DNA of 64,000 nt, from contig NZ_CABVHK010000001.1 of NCBI RefSeq assembly GCF_902497785.1, positions 248,001-312,000 of the forward strand, in the 5' to 3' direction. The notes under the pieces were generated by a model, which searched no databases, had not been told where the DNA came from, and saw only the letters and a list, made by a program, of their open reading frames with translations. The position numbers and the translations under genes were made by a program. Below are positions 22,751 to 32,959 of the stretch, one piece after another; within the stretch, counting starts at the first letter, position 1; every line of letters begins with the position of its first letter. Source of the stretch: Pseudomonas fluorescens (GTDB lineage: Bacteria; Pseudomonadota; Gammaproteobacteria; Pseudomonadales; Pseudomonadaceae).

Positions 22751-24202
22751 ATGAGCATGAACAGCTTCACAGACCTGAATAACGAAGCGGTGTTGCAATT
22801 CGGCCCGTACGCGTTCCACTGGCAACAACGGCTGATTCTCGACGGTGACCGGCCGCTGCGCATGGGCGGTCGCGCCCTGGATATTTTGCAGGTGCTGGTG
22901 CAGTGCGCAGGCGAGGTGGTGAGCAAGGACGAACTGATCAGGCGGGTCTGGCCGACGTCCGTGGTCGAGGAAATCAACCTTCGCGTGCACATCGCCGCGT
23001 TGCGTCGCGCCTTGGGCGACGGGCAGAACGGCCAGCGCTACATCGTCAACATTCCCCAGCGTGGATACAGCTTTATCGCTGCGGTGCAGCGGGTGCCCGC
23101 AAGCACGCTGGCCTCGATCGATACCGCGCACAAACCTCAACACAACTTGCCCGCGCGGCTCACGCCGGTCACCGGTCGCGACTCGATTGTCGGCAGCCTG
23201 GTGCGCCAGTTGCCGGTTCGACGCTTCATGACCCTGGTCGGTCCCGGCGGCATCGGCAAGACCACCGTGGCGTTGCGTGTGGCCGAACTGCTGCTGCAGC
23301 ACTATCGGGACGGCGTCTGGCTGGTGGATCTGGCCGCCATCGATGATCCGGCGCAAGTGGTCGATCAACTCACCCGAACCCTGGAACTGGAGGTCGGGAC
23401 AACACTCGATGCGTTGACCCGGCGCCATACGTTGCTGGTGCTGGATAACTGCGAACACTTGCTCGAGCGTTGCCGGACGTTGGTTGAAGCGTTGCTGCAC
23501 ACCGCGCCACGGCTGTCGATCCTGGTCACCAGTCGCGAACCGCTCCAGGCGCTGGGGGAAACGGTCCAGCGCTTGTCGCCGCTGGCGGTGCCTCCGGCTT
23601 CGGCGTTGCACAGCGTCGCCGAGGCCATGGGCTATTCGGCCGTGCAGTTGTTCGTCAGCCGAGCCCGTGCCCGCCAGCAAGGGTTCGTCCTGCGCGAACA
23701 AGACATCGAGGTGGTGGGGGACATCTGTCGCCGGCTCGATGGTTTGCCGCTGGCGATTGAGCTGGCCGCCGCGCAAATCGACGCGTTGGCACTGGTGGGC
23801 TTGCAAGCCCAACTCGATAACTGCCTGCAACTGCTGACCCAGGGCCGGCGCACCGCGGTGGCCCGGCATCAAACCTTGAAAGCGGCGCTGGACTGGAGCT
23901 ACGAACAGCTCAGCCCGCTGGAACAAACGGTGTTGCAGCGCTTGGCGGTGTTCAAAATGGCGTTCACCCTGGACGCGGCGATTGGCGTGATCTGTTGCGC
24001 GGTGCTGCTGCCCGGGCGTCTGATCGAAGGGGTGGAAAGCCTGGCGTTGAAATCGCTGTTGTCCATGGAGCAGGGGGGCGGTCTGACCCTTTACCGTTTC
24101 CTCAACACTACCCGCACCTACGCCGAGGAAAAACTCGAACACAGCGGTGAGTTGCGTGACGTAGAACGACGTTACGCCCGTTACATCAGCCGCACCCGTT
24201 AA
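22751..24202 (+). CDS. Winged-helix regulator with NB-ARC-type ATPase domain, short form
   Basis: The product is 483 residues; no clear ribosome binding site decides between the ATG here and one two codons later. Residues about 15-110 form an OmpR-type winged helix (LRMGGRALDILQVLVQCAGEVVSKDELIRRVWP, QRYIVNIPQRGYSFIA). Residues about 130-440 form a STAND ATPase with Walker [11 protein letters not shown] near 163 and LLVLDNCEHLLE. It ends just after NTTRTYAEEKLEHSGEL, where the convergent 934-residue paralogue continues into a TPR-like domain. It is thus a family member without its C-terminal sensor half. The signal it senses is unknown. Confidence 0.85.
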   Translation: MSMNSFTDLNNEAVLQFGPYAFHWQQRLILDGDRPLRMGGRALDILQVLVQCAGEVVSKDELIRRVWPTSVVEEINLRVHIAALRRALGDGQNGQRYIVNIPQRGYSFIAAVQRVPASTLASIDTAHKPQHNLPARLTPVTGRDSIVGSLVRQLPVRRFMTLVGPGGIGKTTVALRVAELLLQHYRDGVWLVDLAAIDDPAQVVDQLTRTLELEVGTTLDALTRRHTLLVLDNCEHLLERCRTLVEALLHTAPRLSILVTSREPLQALGETVQRLSPLAVPPASALHSVAEAMGYSAVQLFVSRARARQQGFVLREQDIEVVGDICRRLDGLPLAIELAAAQIDALALVGLQAQLDNCLQLLTQGRRTAVARHQTLKAALDWSYEQLSPLEQTVLQRLAVFKMAFTLDAAIGVICCAVLLPGRLIEGVESLALKSLLSMEQGGGLTLYRFLNTTRTYAEEKLEHSGELRDVERRYARYISRTR

Positions 24203-24207
24203 TTTAA

Positions 24208-24309
24208 CTGTAGGAGCGAGCTTGCTCGCGATGGACTTGAGAGCGATGCGTGCATTCAGAGAACACGCGTCATCGTTAACGTCCATCGCGAGCAAGCTCG
24301 CTCCTACAG
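24208..24309. repeat. REPIN (GTAGGAGCGAGCTTGCTCGCG type)
   Basis: Inverted arms CTGTAGGAGCGAGCTTGCTCGCGATGGAC and GTCCATCGCGAGCAAGCTCGCTCCTACAG fill the gap between the two convergent paralogous regulator genes. Confidence 0.92.
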
Positions 24310-24323
24310 AAAAAACAGTGCCT

Positions 24324-27128
24324 TCAGGTGAGCATCTGGCTCTGCAACGCGTCGAGTAACCGCCGCACTTTCGTCAGGTCCGGGGTGGCGAAACCTTCGG
24401 TGAAGCGCTGGTAGATCGGCGCCAGCAGCGCGTGGGCTTGCCGGTATCGACCCTGGCCCTGCCAGACTTCGGCCAGCGCGGTGGCGCTGCGCAATTCCCA
24501 GGCGAGGGCACCCTGGTGTTTTGCCACGTTCAATGCGCGGATCAGCACGGCCTCGGCCGCTTCGGTTTGCAGCGGGCAGTCCTCGGCGAGCAGCGCATTG
24601 GCCCGGGCGCGCAGAATTTCCGCAGTGCTCCAGCCCGCCGTGCCCATGTCCGCCCTGAGCAATAAATCCTCATCGACGAAAGCGCCGTCCAGCGTGACCA
24701 TAATGTCTTTGATCAGCCCCACGCCGGGTTGCAGCGGCGAGTGTGTCTCGGTGCGGTCGATCACCTGCGCATAGTGCCGGGCCCACGTGTAGAACAGCAG
24801 CACCGAGTGTTTCTGCGCTTGTTCCAGCAGTTGGCGCAAGAGTGCGCGAGCGGTGCGGGTATCGCCGTTGTAATGCGCGATCAGGCAACCGGCCAGCGCC
24901 AGGGTGTAGCAGATGGAGGTGCCGTGATCGATCTGCAGCGCTATGTCCAGCGCCTGCCGGGCGGTGCGCCAGGCCTGTTCCGGTTGGCCCTGAACCCAAA
25001 GGATGCGCGCCAGAATCGTCAGGGCGGCGACGCTCTGATCGTAGTGCACGCCAAAACCATGGGTGAAGCGATTGAGTTGTCCGCTCTGGGCCATGCGCTG
25101 CAGCACCTGCTCGGCATCTGTCCGCGCCTGTTGCTGGTCGCCGGCAAAGTGCAGGGCCAGCACCCGCAAGCGGTGGGAACTCAGAGACAACAGCGCATCG
25201 CCGTTCAGCCCCAGCTGGTCAAATTGGCGACTCTGCTCAAGCGCCGTTTGATAGTGGGCGCAACTGAGATTGACCGCCAGGTGCCCGGACACCGCGCGCA
25301 ACTGACCGGCCAGATCGTTGCACTCCCTTGCGAGGTGGCTGGCGCTGACGAAGGCTTCGATGGTTTCCGTCGACCCGCCCTGAGTGTGATAGCAGGCGCT
25401 GCCGAGGGCGAGCTTGAGGGCCATTTTCAGCCGTGGATCCGGTTCGGGCGTGGCGTCCAGCAAGGCCAGTGCCTGGCGCACGTACACGCCATGCTCCTTG
25501 AGCAGCGACATTTCCTGCCACAGTGGCGCCGACGCCGCAGTGAGGCGGATCGCCAAGGCTTGCGGCCCCTGTGCGTTCAAGCCCCAGTCGAGCGCCGAGC
25601 GAATGTCCTCCAGACCGCGCGCGTAACGCTCGATCCACGTCCCCGTCGGGATCAGTTCCCACTCCTGCTGGGCCTGGCGCATCAAGGCCAGGCAGCGCTC
25701 GGCGTGACGTCCACGGGTATCGGGCAGATCGGCGGCCTGATCGAGTTTTTCCAGCGCGTAACTGCGCGTGGTGTCGAGCAAACGGTAAAACACTTCTTCA
25801 TCGCCGACTTCCACGTTCAGCAGCGACTTGGCCACCAGTTGTGTGATCGAGCCAAACACTTCTGCGGGTTCGATCTGTTCGCCGACGATCACCGCCGCCG
25901 CCGATTCGAGGGTGAAGCCCCCCCTGAACACACCCAGTCGGCGCAGGCAGGTTTGCTCGCAAGCACTGAGCAGCTCGAAGCTCCAGTCCAGCGTGGCGCG
26001 CAACGTCTGGTGCCGGCCCAGGCTGGCGGGACAACCTTGAGTGAGCAAGCGAAAACTGCCTTGCAGCTGCAGGAGCAATCCGCTCACGCCGAGGACGCCG
26101 ACTTGCGCCGCCGCCAATTCGATCGCCAGTGGAATGCCGTCCAGACGCCGGCAGATTTCAATCGCCAGCGGCAACTCGTCGTCGCTCAGTTCGAAACTGT
26201 CATGGCTGGCCATCGCCCGTTCGACGAACAGCTGTAGCGCCGAAAACGTCAGGGCCTGCGCGCGGTCGAGCACGGCGATCGGGGGAGGGCAGTCCAGCGA
26301 GTCCAGACGCTGCACGTATTCACCTTCGGCGCGCAGGCTCTCGCGGCTGGTGGCCAGAATATGGACCCCGGGCGCGGCGCGCAGCAGGCTTTCGCTCAGC
26401 AGGGCGATGGCCTCGACCAGGTGTTCGCAGTTATCGATGACGAGCAGTATTTGCCGGTCGCGCAAATAGGCGGCGAGGCCGCTCATGGGTTCGGCGTCGT
26501 GCAATGACAGTTCAAGCAAGGTTGCCAGGTGAGCGGTGATCATCGACGGATCATTGATCGGCGCCAGGTCCAGCAGGCGAATGCCGTCCCGGTAGCGCCC
26601 GATCAATTGCTCGGCGACGCGCAGGGCCACGGTGGTTTTGCCGATCCCGCCGGGGCCGACCAGGGTAACAAAGCGCTTGCGCGGCAGTTGCAATACCAGG
26701 CTGTCGACGATGAACTGGCGCCCGATCATCCGCGTCCGCCGCACGGGCAGGTTGTGGCCGCTCGGCGCGGTGGCTGCGCTGGCCGGTTGTTGCCCGACGT
26801 CCTCAAGCGCATACGGCGCCACAAAACTGTAGCCACGCTGGGCTACGGTAACGATGTAGCGCTGGCCGGCCTGGCCATCGCCGAGGGCCTTGCGCAACGC
26901 GGCCATGTGCACGCGCAGGTTAATGTCCTCGACGACGCTCTTGGGCCAGACCCCGGCGATGAGTTCCTGTTTGCTGACCACCTTCCCGGCGTGTTTGAGC
27001 AGGATCAACAGAATGTCCATGGCCCGCCGCCCCAGGCGCAATGGCTGGTCCGCCTCCATCACCAGACGTTGTCCGGGATAGATCCGGTAAGGGCCGAAAC
27101 GGATGGCCTGTGAGGGGGAAAGGGTCAA
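24324..27128 (-). CDS. Winged-helix regulator with NB-ARC-type ATPase and TPR-like domain
   Basis: The product is 934 residues. The start is a TTG seven bases after AGGAG; no ATG is better placed. Residues about 5-105 are an OmpR-type winged helix ([50 protein letters not shown]). About 130-440 is the STAND ATPase (Walker [24 protein letters not shown]). About 470-934 is a helical TPR-like repeat region. Such proteins are signal-driven regulators that oligomerise on ligand binding. It is convergent with, and clearly paralogous to, the 483-residue protein at 22751-24202. Confidence 0.87.
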   Translation of the reverse strand: MTLSPSQAIRFGPYRIYPGQRLVMEADQPLRLGRRAMDILLILLKHAGKVVSKQELIAGVWPKSVVEDINLRVHMAALRKALGDGQAGQRYIVTVAQRGYSFVAPYALEDVGQQPASAATAPSGHNLPVRRTRMIGRQFIVDSLVLQLPRKRFVTLVGPGGIGKTTVALRVAEQLIGRYRDGIRLLDLAPINDPSMITAHLATLLELSLHDAEPMSGLAAYLRDRQILLVIDNCEHLVEAIALLSESLLRAAPGVHILATSRESLRAEGEYVQRLDSLDCPPPIAVLDRAQALTFSALQLFVERAMASHDSFELSDDELPLAIEICRRLDGIPLAIELAAAQVGVLGVSGLLLQLQGSFRLLTQGCPASLGRHQTLRATLDWSFELLSACEQTCLRRLGVFRGGFTLESAAAVIVGEQIEPAEVFGSITQLVAKSLLNVEVGDEEVFYRLLDTTRSYALEKLDQAADLPDTRGRHAERCLALMRQAQQEWELIPTGTWIERYARGLEDIRSALDWGLNAQGPQALAIRLTAASAPLWQEMSLLKEHGVYVRQALALLDATPEPDPRLKMALKLALGSACYHTQGGSTETIEAFVSASHLARECNDLAGQLRAVSGHLAVNLSCAHYQTALEQSRQFDQLGLNGDALLSLSSHRLRVLALHFAGDQQQARTDAEQVLQRMAQSGQLNRFTHGFGVHYDQSVAALTILARILWVQGQPEQAWRTARQALDIALQIDHGTSICYTLALAGCLIAHYNGDTRTARALLRQLLEQAQKHSVLLFYTWARHYAQVIDRTETHSPLQPGVGLIKDIMVTLDGAFVDEDLLLRADMGTAGWSTAEILRARANALLAEDCPLQTEAAEAVLIRALNVAKHQGALAWELRSATALAEVWQGQGRYRQAHALLAPIYQRFTEGFATPDLTKVRRLLDALQSQMLT

Positions 27129-27290
27129 CGGGGAACTCCTGCTTGCAGCCGTCTGGTACGCGGTTTCCGAGCATATTCGTCAGGTTTGGCCCCGCCAAGC
27201 AAAAATTAACAACGTTTAACTCGTGCAGCCGCATGTCCACAGCCAAGACTCTGCTGATTCAACGCCCGCCGCACGGGGCTTGTGCACAAC

Positions 27291-27381
27291 CTGTGGGAGC
27301 GAGCCTGCTCGCGAAAGCACCGGCACATTCAACGCCGTTGTTGCCTGATGCAACCCCTTCGCGAGCAGGCTCGCTCCCACA
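27291..27381. repeat. REPIN (GGGAGCGAGCCTGCTCGCG type)
   Basis: An inverted REP pair with about 45 bp between arms lies in the divergent gap upstream of the chloroperoxidase-like gene. Confidence 0.92.
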
Positions 27382-27454
27382 CTTCGGCGCGCCGACTGAC
27401 ATAGGTAGCGCACACCGATTTGATTCATCCCGACACTCGCCAAGGAGACATCGC

Positions 27455-28279
27455 ATGAGCACCTTCACCACCCGAGACGGCACCGAAATTTACTACAAGG
27501 ACTGGGGCACCGGTCAGCCGATCGTCTTCAGCCATGGCTGGCCGCTGAACGCCGACAGCTGGGAATCGCAGATGATCTTCCTCGCCTCCCAAGGCTACCG
27601 GGTGATCGCCCATGACCGCCGTGGCCACGGCCGCTCCAGCCAGCCATGGACCGGCAACGACATGAACACCTACGCCGACGACCTGGCGGAGTTGATCAAA
27701 CTGCTGGACCTGAAAGACGCCGTGTTGTTCGGCTTTTCCACCGGTGGTGGTGAAGTGGCACGCTACATCGGTCGTCATGGCACCGGCCGCGTGGCGAAGG
27801 CCGGGCTGATTTCTTCGGTGCCGCCGCTGATGCTCAAGACCGAAGCCAATCCCGGTGGCCTGCCGATCGAGGTATTCGACGGCATTCGGGAAGCGTCCCT
27901 GGCCGACCGTTCGCAGCTGTACATCGACCTCGCCAGCGGTCCGTTCTTCGGCTTCAACAAACCGGACGCCAAACCTTCCCAGGGCATGATCGACTGGTTC
28001 TGGATGCAGGGCATGACCTCCGGCCACAAGAATGCTTATGACTGCATCAAGGCGTTCTCCGAAACCGACTTCACCGACGACCTGAAAAAGTTCGACATCC
28101 CGACGCTGGTGGTGCACGGCGACGCGGATCAGGTGGTGCCGATCGAGGCCGCCGGCATTGCTTCGGCAAAACTGGTGAAAGGTTCTACGCTGAAGATCTA
28201 CCCCGGCGCGCCCCATGGCTTGACTGATACCCATAAAGATCAGCTCAACGCCGACCTGCTGGCGTTCCTCAAGGGTTGA
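27455..28279 (+). CDS. Alpha/beta hydrolase, cofactor-free haloperoxidase (chloroperoxidase) type
   Basis: The product is 274 residues, with CAAGGAG seven bases before the [21 protein letters not shown] is the usual opening. The catalytic triad is visible: Ser95 in GFSTGGGE, Asp225 in HGDADQVVP, His254 in GAPHGL. There is a short variable N-terminus and no signal peptide. Enzymes of this group are esterases with incidental perhydrolase/haloperoxidase activity in acetate. A strong terminator follows 6 bp after the stop, then the catalase gene. Confidence 0.93.
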   Translation: MSTFTTRDGTEIYYKDWGTGQPIVFSHGWPLNADSWESQMIFLASQGYRVIAHDRRGHGRSSQPWTGNDMNTYADDLAELIKLLDLKDAVLFGFSTGGGEVARYIGRHGTGRVAKAGLISSVPPLMLKTEANPGGLPIEVFDGIREASLADRSQLYIDLASGPFFGFNKPDAKPSQGMIDWFWMQGMTSGHKNAYDCIKAFSETDFTDDLKKFDIPTLVVHGDADQVVPIEAAGIASAKLVKGSTLKIYPGAPHGLTDTHKDQLNADLLAFLKG

Positions 28280-28284
28280 TGTGC

Positions 28285-28316
28285 CCGGCGCGGACGTAGA
28301 GCCGCGCCGGTTTTTT
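28285..28316 (+). terminator. Rho-independent terminator after the haloperoxidase-type gene
   Basis: A perfect nine-base stem CCGGCGCGG / CCGCGCCGG with loop ACGTAGAG is followed directly by six T. Confidence 0.92.
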
Positions 28317-28351
28317 GCTCCTGATGAGCCGAATCCTTCGAGAACCTGACG

Positions 28352-29794
28352 ATGAAAAAGCTGACCAACGCCACCGGCGCCCCGGTGGCAGACAACCTCA
28401 ATATTCAGACCGCCGGCCCTCGTGGGCCGGCGTTGTTGCAAGACATCTGGCTGCTGGAAAAGCTTGCCCATTTCGACCGGGAACTGATTCCCGAGCGCCG
28501 CATGCATGCCAAAGGTGCCGGGGCTTATGGCACCTTCACCGTCACCCATGACGTCACGCGTTACACCAAAGCCAATATCTTCAGCTCAGTGGGCAAGGAA
28601 ACCCCGCTGTTCGTGCGTTTTTCGTCCGTGGCCGGCGAGCGTGGCGCGGCGGATGCCGAGCGCGATATCCGTGGCTTCGCGGTGAAGTTCTACACCGACG
28701 AAGGCAACTGGGACATCGTCGGCAACAACACGCCGGTGTTTTTCTTTCGCGATCCGCTGCGTTTCTCCGACCTCAACCACGTGGTCAAACGCGACCCGCG
28801 CACCGGCCTGCGCAACGCTACCAGCAACTGGGATTTCTGGACCCTGCTGCCGGAGGCGCTGCATCAAGTGACCATCGTCATGAGCGATCGCGGAATTCCC
28901 ACCAGTTTCCGCCACATGCACGGCTTCGGCAGTCACACCTTCAGCCTGATTGACCGCGACAATCAGCGGGTGTGGGTGAAATTTCACTTTGTCTGCCAGC
29001 AGGGCATCGAAAATCTCTCGGACGCCGAAGCTGCAGCGGTGGTCGGCCAGGACCGCGAGAGCAATCTGCGCGATCTGTACGAGGAGATCGAGCAAGGTAA
29101 CTTTCCGCGCTGGAAACTGTGCATTCAGGTGATGGAAGAGCAGCAGGCGCTGAACTATCGACACAACCCGTTCGACCTGACCAAGGTCTGGCCGCACGGT
29201 GAATTCCCGTTGATTGAAGTGGGCGTCATGGAGCTCAACCGCAACGCCGAAAACCACTTCGCCGAAATTGAACAGGCAGCTTTCTCGCCGGCAAACGTGG
29301 TGCCAGGTGTGAGCTTCTCGCCAGACCGCATGCTTCAGGCGCGGCTGTTTTCCTATGGCGATGCGCAGCGCTATCGCCTGGGGGTGAACTTCAATCACAT
29401 TCCGGTCAACGCGCCGCGCTGTCCGCATCACAGTTACCACCGCGACGGCGCCATGCGCACCGACGGCAATCTGGGGGGCACCGCGAGTTATTTTCCGAAT
29501 AGCGTCGGCGAATGGCAGGATTCGCCGGAACTGGCCGAACCGCCGCTGCCGCTGGAAGGCTTTGCCCAGCACTACGACCATCGGCTGGAAGAGGATCATT
29601 ACGAACAGCCGGGCAACCTGTTCCGATTACTCGATCCGGTGCGCAAGCAACTGCTGTTCGACAACACCGCGCGGGCCATGAACGGCGTGCCGCAGGCGAT
29701 CCGCCAGCGCCATATCGACAACTGCACCAAGGCTGATCCGGCGTACGGGTTTGGTGTGGCCGAGGCGCTGGAGCGATTGGTGCCGTTGGGCTGA
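28352..29794 (+). CDS. Catalase, small-subunit haem type
   Basis: The product is 480 residues, the size of clade-3 catalases. Catalytic His52 lies in [11 protein letters not shown], Asn125 in [11 protein letters not shown], and the haem-ligand Tyr334 in [17 protein letters not shown]-binding-region residues around HRDGAMR are present. No signal peptide is seen, so it is cytoplasmic. It disproportionates hydrogen peroxide to water and oxygen. It is preceded by a terminator and so has its own promoter, and is followed by the REP array. Confidence 0.95.
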   Translation: MKKLTNATGAPVADNLNIQTAGPRGPALLQDIWLLEKLAHFDRELIPERRMHAKGAGAYGTFTVTHDVTRYTKANIFSSVGKETPLFVRFSSVAGERGAADAERDIRGFAVKFYTDEGNWDIVGNNTPVFFFRDPLRFSDLNHVVKRDPRTGLRNATSNWDFWTLLPEALHQVTIVMSDRGIPTSFRHMHGFGSHTFSLIDRDNQRVWVKFHFVCQQGIENLSDAEAAAVVGQDRESNLRDLYEEIEQGNFPRWKLCIQVMEEQQALNYRHNPFDLTKVWPHGEFPLIEVGVMELNRNAENHFAEIEQAAFSPANVVPGVSFSPDRMLQARLFSYGDAQRYRLGVNFNHIPVNAPRCPHHSYHRDGAMRTDGNLGGTASYFPNSVGEWQDSPELAEPPLPLEGFAQHYDHRLEEDHYEQPGNLFRLLDPVRKQLLFDNTARAMNGVPQAIRQRHIDNCTKADPAYGFGVAEALERLVPLG

Positions 29795-29804
29795 TCGAAA
29801 AGAT

Positions 29805-30284
29805 CAAAAGATCGCAGCCTTCGGCAGCTCCTACAGGATTGTGTGTACACCTGTAGGAGCTGCCGAAGGCTGCGATCTTTTGTTTCCAACCCACGCATTA
29901 CAGCGTTGTGTGTACACCTGTAGGAGCTGCCGAAGGCTGCGATCTTTTGTTTCCAATCCACGCATTACAGCGTTGTGTGTACCCCCGTAGGAGCTGCCGA
30001 AGGCTGCGATTTTTTGTTTCCAGCCCACGCATTACAGCGTTGTGTGCACACCCGTAGGAGCTGCCGAAGGCTGCGATCTTTTGTTTCCCACCCACGCATT
30101 ACAGCGTTGTGTGTACACCCGTAGGAGCTGCCGAAGGCTGCGATCTTTTGTTTCCAACCCACGCATTACAGCGTTGTGTGTACACCCGTAGGAGCTGCCG
30201 AAGGCTGCGATCTTTTGTTTCCCACCCACGCATTACAGGATTGTGTGTACACCCGTAGGAGCTGCCGAAGGCTGCGATCTTTTG
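29805..30284. repeat. Tandem array of seven REP units, period 67 bp
   Basis: One inverted REP (AAAAGATCGCAGCCTTCGGCAGCTCCTAC) is followed by seven direct copies of GTAGGAGCTGCCGAAGGCTGCGATC starting at 29853, 29920, 29987, 30054, 30121, 30188 and 30255. Every interval is exactly 67 bp. The spacers read TTTTGTTTCCAACCCACGC then ATTACAGCGTTGTGTGTACACCC with one to three changes each. It fills the gap between catalase and the AraC gene and overlaps the latter's last codons. Confidence 0.95.
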
Positions 30285-30688
30285 CTTTGAAGCGCCCGCA
30301 CTACCCGGCATCGCCACGCAAACGGGTTGATGCCTTCGCTGCGGGTGAAGATGTGGCAAAAATGCGCCTGGTCGCAGAAGCCGCATTCGAGGCTGATTTG
30401 CGTGAGGCTCAGTTCGGTGCTCTGGATCAGTTGCTTGGCCCGGGCGATACGTTGGTGACGAATCCAGTCCTGAGGCGAGAGGCCGGTGCTGCACTTGAAC
30501 GCGCGGGAAAAATGGCTGCGCGAGAGGGCGCAGGCGCTTGCCAGTTCAGTCACCTCGATGGTTTCACCGAGGCGTTCGAGAATCAGTTGCTTGGCCAGGC
30601 TTTCGCGCCACGGGGTCAGGCCACCGGTGTTTTTCTTCGGCGTTGGCGTGACCGTTGTGCGGGCGATGTTGTGTTGAGATGTGGCCAT
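30233..30688 (-). CDS. Short AraC-family regulator, C-terminus inside the REP array
   Basis: The product is 151 residues, essentially a DNA-binding domain alone. The two helix-turn-helix motifs are IEVTELASACALSRSHFSRAFKCSTGLSPQDWIR (residues about 44-77, in pieces) and LSLTQISLECGFCDQAHFCHIFTRSEGINPFAWR (about 93-126). Residues after VVRAL (SKRSQPSAAPTGVHTIL) are translated from the last REP unit of the array, so the native stop has been lost or replaced. It is divergent from the MBL hydrolase at 30885. Confidence 0.88.
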   Translation of the reverse strand: MATSQHNIARTTVTPTPKKNTGGLTPWRESLAKQLILERLGETIEVTELASACALSRSHFSRAFKCSTGLSPQDWIRHQRIARAKQLIQSTELSLTQISLECGFCDQAHFCHIFTRSEGINPFAWRCRVVRALQSKRSQPSAAPTGVHTIL

Positions 30689-30884
30689 GACAAGTGTCCG
30701 TGTCGGTGAGCCTCATTCTTGGTCGCAGTGCGCTGGGCGGCGAGTTAAACGTTGTTAATTCCATCAGCGCAACCGCGCTAACTCAGCACATTGCTGCAAT
30801 TTCCACGGCCGGGAGGCGCGCACAATCGACCTCACCTGGCGGCGTTGTGCATGGCCGCTTTCTGATTCGATCAAGGGTGAAGGC

Positions 30885-31868
30885 ATGAAACATTCTCTGG
30901 TTCGCGCGGTGGGCCTTACGGTGGCGCTGACGTCCGGCATTTCCATGGCCCAGGCGCCGGCGCAGGTCGGTACCCAGGTGCCCGGCTACTTCCGCCTGGC
31001 GGTGGGCGACTTTGAAGTGACGGCGCTGTTCGACGGCTACAACGACCTGTCGCCCAAACTGCTCAACGGCCTGAGCCAAAGCCAGATCCGCGCCTTGCTG
31101 GCGCGTCGTTCGATTGAAACACCGGGCGTGCAGACCGCGTTCAATGCGTTTTTGATCAACACCGGCAAGCAATTGATCCTGGTCGACACCGGGGCCGGCC
31201 AGTGTATCGGCGCAACGGCGGGCATGCTCTCGGCGAACATGAAAGCGGCCGGTTATGAGCCTTCGCAAGTCGACACGATTCTATTGACGCACTTGCACCT
31301 GGACCATATCTGCGGACTGGTCGACGGCGAGAAGCAGCCAGTTTTTGCCAATGCCACCGTCTACGCGGCGAAGGCCGAAGCCGATTACTGGCTCGACCCA
31401 CAGGCGCTGGCCAAAGCCCCCGAAGGCGCGAAACCGTATTTCAAGATTGCCCAGGACTCCACGGCGGCCTATGTCGCGGCCGGACGTTTCAAGACCTTCG
31501 ACGCCGGTCAGTCGCCGGTGCCGGGTGTCGAAGCGACGCTCGAAGCCGGGCATACGCCGGGCAGCACCACCTACCGTTTTTCCTCTCAAGGCCAGAGCAT
31601 TCTGTTCATGGGCGATCTGGTGCATAACCTCGCGGTGCAGTTTTTGCACCCTGAAGTCTCGATCGGCTTTGACGTCAACAGTCAGCAGGCGATCAAGAGC
31701 CGCGCCCAAGTGTTCAGCGCCGCAGCCGCGAGCAAGACCTGGGTCACCGCTGCGCACTTGCCGTTCCCGGGCATCGGCCATATCGCCGCCGAGGGCAAGC
31801 ACTTCCAGTGGGTGCCGGTGGAATACGGTCCTTACAAACGTGCGGCCAACGTGCCGCTGATCGAGTAA
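30885..31868 (+). CDS. Secreted MBL-fold metallohydrolase
   Basis: The product is 327 residues. Residues 1-22 are a signal peptide (MKHSLVRAVGLTVALTSGIS..AQA), so it is periplasmic. The metal site HLHLDH is at residues 136-141, followed by a GHTPGSTTYRF His and MGDLVH Asp, and an AAHLPFPGIGHI C-terminal His. It has the layout of quorum-lactonase/AHL-lactonase-like and YflN-type enzymes. The substrate is unknown. The LysR gene follows after 31 bp, and the short AraC gene is divergent; either may regulate it. Confidence 0.92.
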   Translation: MKHSLVRAVGLTVALTSGISMAQAPAQVGTQVPGYFRLAVGDFEVTALFDGYNDLSPKLLNGLSQSQIRALLARRSIETPGVQTAFNAFLINTGKQLILVDTGAGQCIGATAGMLSANMKAAGYEPSQVDTILLTHLHLDHICGLVDGEKQPVFANATVYAAKAEADYWLDPQALAKAPEGAKPYFKIAQDSTAAYVAAGRFKTFDAGQSPVPGVEATLEAGHTPGSTTYRFSSQGQSILFMGDLVHNLAVQFLHPEVSIGFDVNSQQAIKSRAQVFSAAAASKTWVTAAHLPFPGIGHIAAEGKHFQWVPVEYGPYKRAANVPLIE

Positions 31869-31899
31869 AGTCCGTCGCCTACACAAGGGAGCCGTGCCT

Positions 31900-32820
31900 A
31901 TGAACCGTAACGATTTGCGCCGCGTCGACATGAATCTGCTGGTGATTTTCGAAGCGTTGATGTTCGAGAAGAACCTGACCCGTGTCGCTGAAAAACTGTT
32001 CATGGGCCAACCGGCGGTGAGTGCGGCGTTGGGGCGGCTGCGGGATCTGTTCGACGATCCGTTGCTGTTGCGCAATGGTCGCGGCATGGAGCCGACGGGG
32101 CGGGCGCTGGCGATTCTCAAAGAGTTGCAGCCAGCGATGGATGTGATTTCCGGGGCGGTGAGTCGGGCCAAGGAATTCGACCCGATGACCAGCTGCGATG
32201 TGTTTCGCATCGGCCTGTCGGACGATGCCGAGTTCGGGTTGTTCCCGCCGCTGCTGCGGCAACTGCAAGAAGAGGCACCGGGCATCGTGGTGGTGGTGCG
32301 CCGCGCCAACTATCTGTTGATGCCGGCGTTGTTGGCCTCGGGGGAAATTTCCGTGGGGGTGAGCTACACCACGGATTTGCCGGCGAATGCCAAGTGCAAA
32401 AAGTTGCGCGACATCCCCTGCAAAGTGCTGCGCGGGGACAAACGGCCGGGTCTGCTGACGCTCGAAGAATACTGCGAACGGCCCCATGCGATGGTGTCGT
32501 TTTCCGGGGACCTGAGCGGCAATATTGATCTGGATCTGGCCAAGGTCGGGCGCAGTCGTCGCGTGGTATTGGGTGTGCCGCAGTTCAGCGGGTTGCGCGC
32601 TTTACTCGCGGGCACGGAGATGATCGCCACCGTGCCGGATTATGCGGCGTGTGCGCTGGTTGAGGGATGTGCGTTGCGGGCGGAGGATCCACCGTTTCCC
32701 ATCGACGCCGCGCAGCTGTCGATGGCGTGGAGCGGGGTGCATGACAATGACCCGGCGGAGCGCTGGTTGCGGTCGCGGATCAGTGAGTTCATGTCGAGAC
32801 CTTTGCCGGTTTCGGCTTGA
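31900..32820 (+). CDS. LysR-family regulator (paralogue of the one at 52485)
   Basis: The product is 306 residues. GGGAG eight bases upstream selects this ATG over a GTG two codons earlier. The helix-turn-helix lies in about residues 8-66 (DMNLLVIFEALMFEKNLTRVAEKLFMGQPAVSAALGRLR, in pieces). The effector domain runs from 85 to the end. By eye it is about three-quarters identical over its whole length to the LysR at 52485-53405, including FDDPLL, SRAKEFDP and NDPAERWLRSRI, so one arose by duplication. It follows the MBL gene on the same strand. Confidence 0.92.
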   Translation: MNRNDLRRVDMNLLVIFEALMFEKNLTRVAEKLFMGQPAVSAALGRLRDLFDDPLLLRNGRGMEPTGRALAILKELQPAMDVISGAVSRAKEFDPMTSCDVFRIGLSDDAEFGLFPPLLRQLQEEAPGIVVVVRRANYLLMPALLASGEISVGVSYTTDLPANAKCKKLRDIPCKVLRGDKRPGLLTLEEYCERPHAMVSFSGDLSGNIDLDLAKVGRSRRVVLGVPQFSGLRALLAGTEMIATVPDYAACALVEGCALRAEDPPFPIDAAQLSMAWSGVHDNDPAERWLRSRISEFMSRPLPVSA

Positions 32821-32821
32821 C

Positions 32822-32959
32822 CGTGACGGCCCACCCATCCTCCCGGATGTACCCGAAACCCTGTGGGAGCGAGCCTGCTCGCGAAGACGGCCTGACGGCC
32901 CACTCATTCTCCCGGATGTACCCGAAACCCGGTGGGAGCGGGCTTGCCCGCGAAGAGGC
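32822..32959 (+). repeat. 69-bp direct tandem duplication with two REP variants
   Basis: Units 32822-32890 and 32891-32959 share TGACGGCCCAC, CCCGGATGTACCCGAAACC and the REP. The REP core is GGGAGCGAGCCTGCTCGCGA in the first and GGGAGCGGGCTTGCCCGCGA in the second: both halves of the palindrome changed together. They lie in the 350-bp gap before the DoxX gene. Confidence 0.88.

Noticed and set aside
29805..30284. CRISPR-like array
   Set aside because: The period is constant (67 bp), but the spacers are near-identical to each other, the repeat is a genomic REP found many times elsewhere in the window, and no cas genes are present.
32822..32959. Two independent REP insertions
   Set aside because: The flanks on both sides of each REP also match for the whole 69-bp period, so a duplication explains it better.
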